Of a DNA stretch of 64,000 bases, positions 63,988-64,000 are shown in pieces. Numbering within the stretch: the stretch's first letter is position 1; each line of letters starts with the position of its first letter. Both the position numbers and the translations under genes were made by a program. Source of the stretch: Pararoseomonas sp. SCSIO 73927 (GTDB lineage Bacteria; Pseudomonadota; Alphaproteobacteria; Acetobacterales; Acetobacteraceae); NCBI RefSeq assembly GCF_037040815.1, contig NZ_CP146232.1:1116001-1180000 (forward strand), written 5' to 3'. The notes beneath the pieces are model-generated. The model did not search any database, was not told where the DNA came from, and was given only the letters and a program-made list of their open reading frames with translations.

Positions 63988-64000
63988 ATGAAGACCTTCC
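63988..64000 (+). CDS. Start of a following gene (runs off window)
   Basis: An ATG 11 bp after the DapA-family stop, with TGAGGA upstream, opens a frame reading Met-Lys-Thr-Phe before the window ends. Only four codons are visible, so the product cannot be judged. It probably continues the plus-strand operon. Confidence 0.45.

Overview
The window is GC-rich DNA with dense, overlapping gene organisation (many ATGA, GTGA or TGATG junctions). Its gene families are typical of Acetobacteraceae such as Roseomonas relatives: Bug-type tricarboxylate receptors, Tat-exported substrate-binding proteins, BKACE and MR/MLE enzymes. An alphaproteobacterium of that kind is the best guess, from family content only. 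I see no rRNA, tRNA, CRISPR array or intact insertion sequence.

Region 1 (1-13397) is aromatic catabolism. A minus-strand operon (1-4073) carries an intradiol dioxygenase, an SDR, a beta-keto acid cleavage enzyme, a zinc-less MDR dehydrogenase, a cupin and a Bug receptor. It diverges from a LacI gene, with a palindromic operator between them. A CodA-like amidohydrolase follows. Then comes a phthalate-type cluster: MarR regulator, Rieske oxygenase, and a divergent operon of reductase, dihydrodiol dehydrogenase, Bug receptor, a 60-residue unknown and a 4,5-dihydroxyphthalate decarboxylase. Two mirrored TTAG-N4-CTAA sites lie in the divergent promoter region.

Region 2 (13914-16464) is a tight three-gene operon: a Tat-exported flavin amine oxidoreductase, a monohaem cytochrome c and a secreted RidA. 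It reads as an extracytoplasmic amine dehydrogenation module. Convergent to it (16568-25157) is a nine-gene operon headed by a GntR regulator: MR/MLE dehydratase, Dpp-type ABC transporter, NAD epimerase/dehydrogenase and a cytosolic RidA. A perfect 12-bp palindrome overlaps the gntR start.

Region 3 (25221-29067) has two alpha/beta hydrolases flanking a zone of gene decay: an N-terminally truncated flavoprotein, an azoreductase tail and a broken SDR.

Region 4 (29356-55648) is a large surface-glycan or glycoprotein locus: a pyruvyltransferase, a beta-helix protein, UDP-xylose synthase, a GT61, a hydrolase-TPR fusion, two paralogous GT4-GT9 fusions, TPR proteins, GSCFA and SGNH-like proteins, an RTX protein, a 1559-residue multi-glycosyltransferase with a fresh 672-bp internal duplication, a GT2 and a DUF6165 protein. 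The surrounding DNA at 55253-56050 is noticeably AT-richer.

Region 5 (56554-64000) is another catabolic unit. An amino-acid-type ABC permease and binding protein lie next to a LacI-headed operon (tautomerase, acyl-CoA dehydrogenase, CoA-transferase, MaoC). This diverges from a DapA-family aldolase across two identical LacI palindromes.
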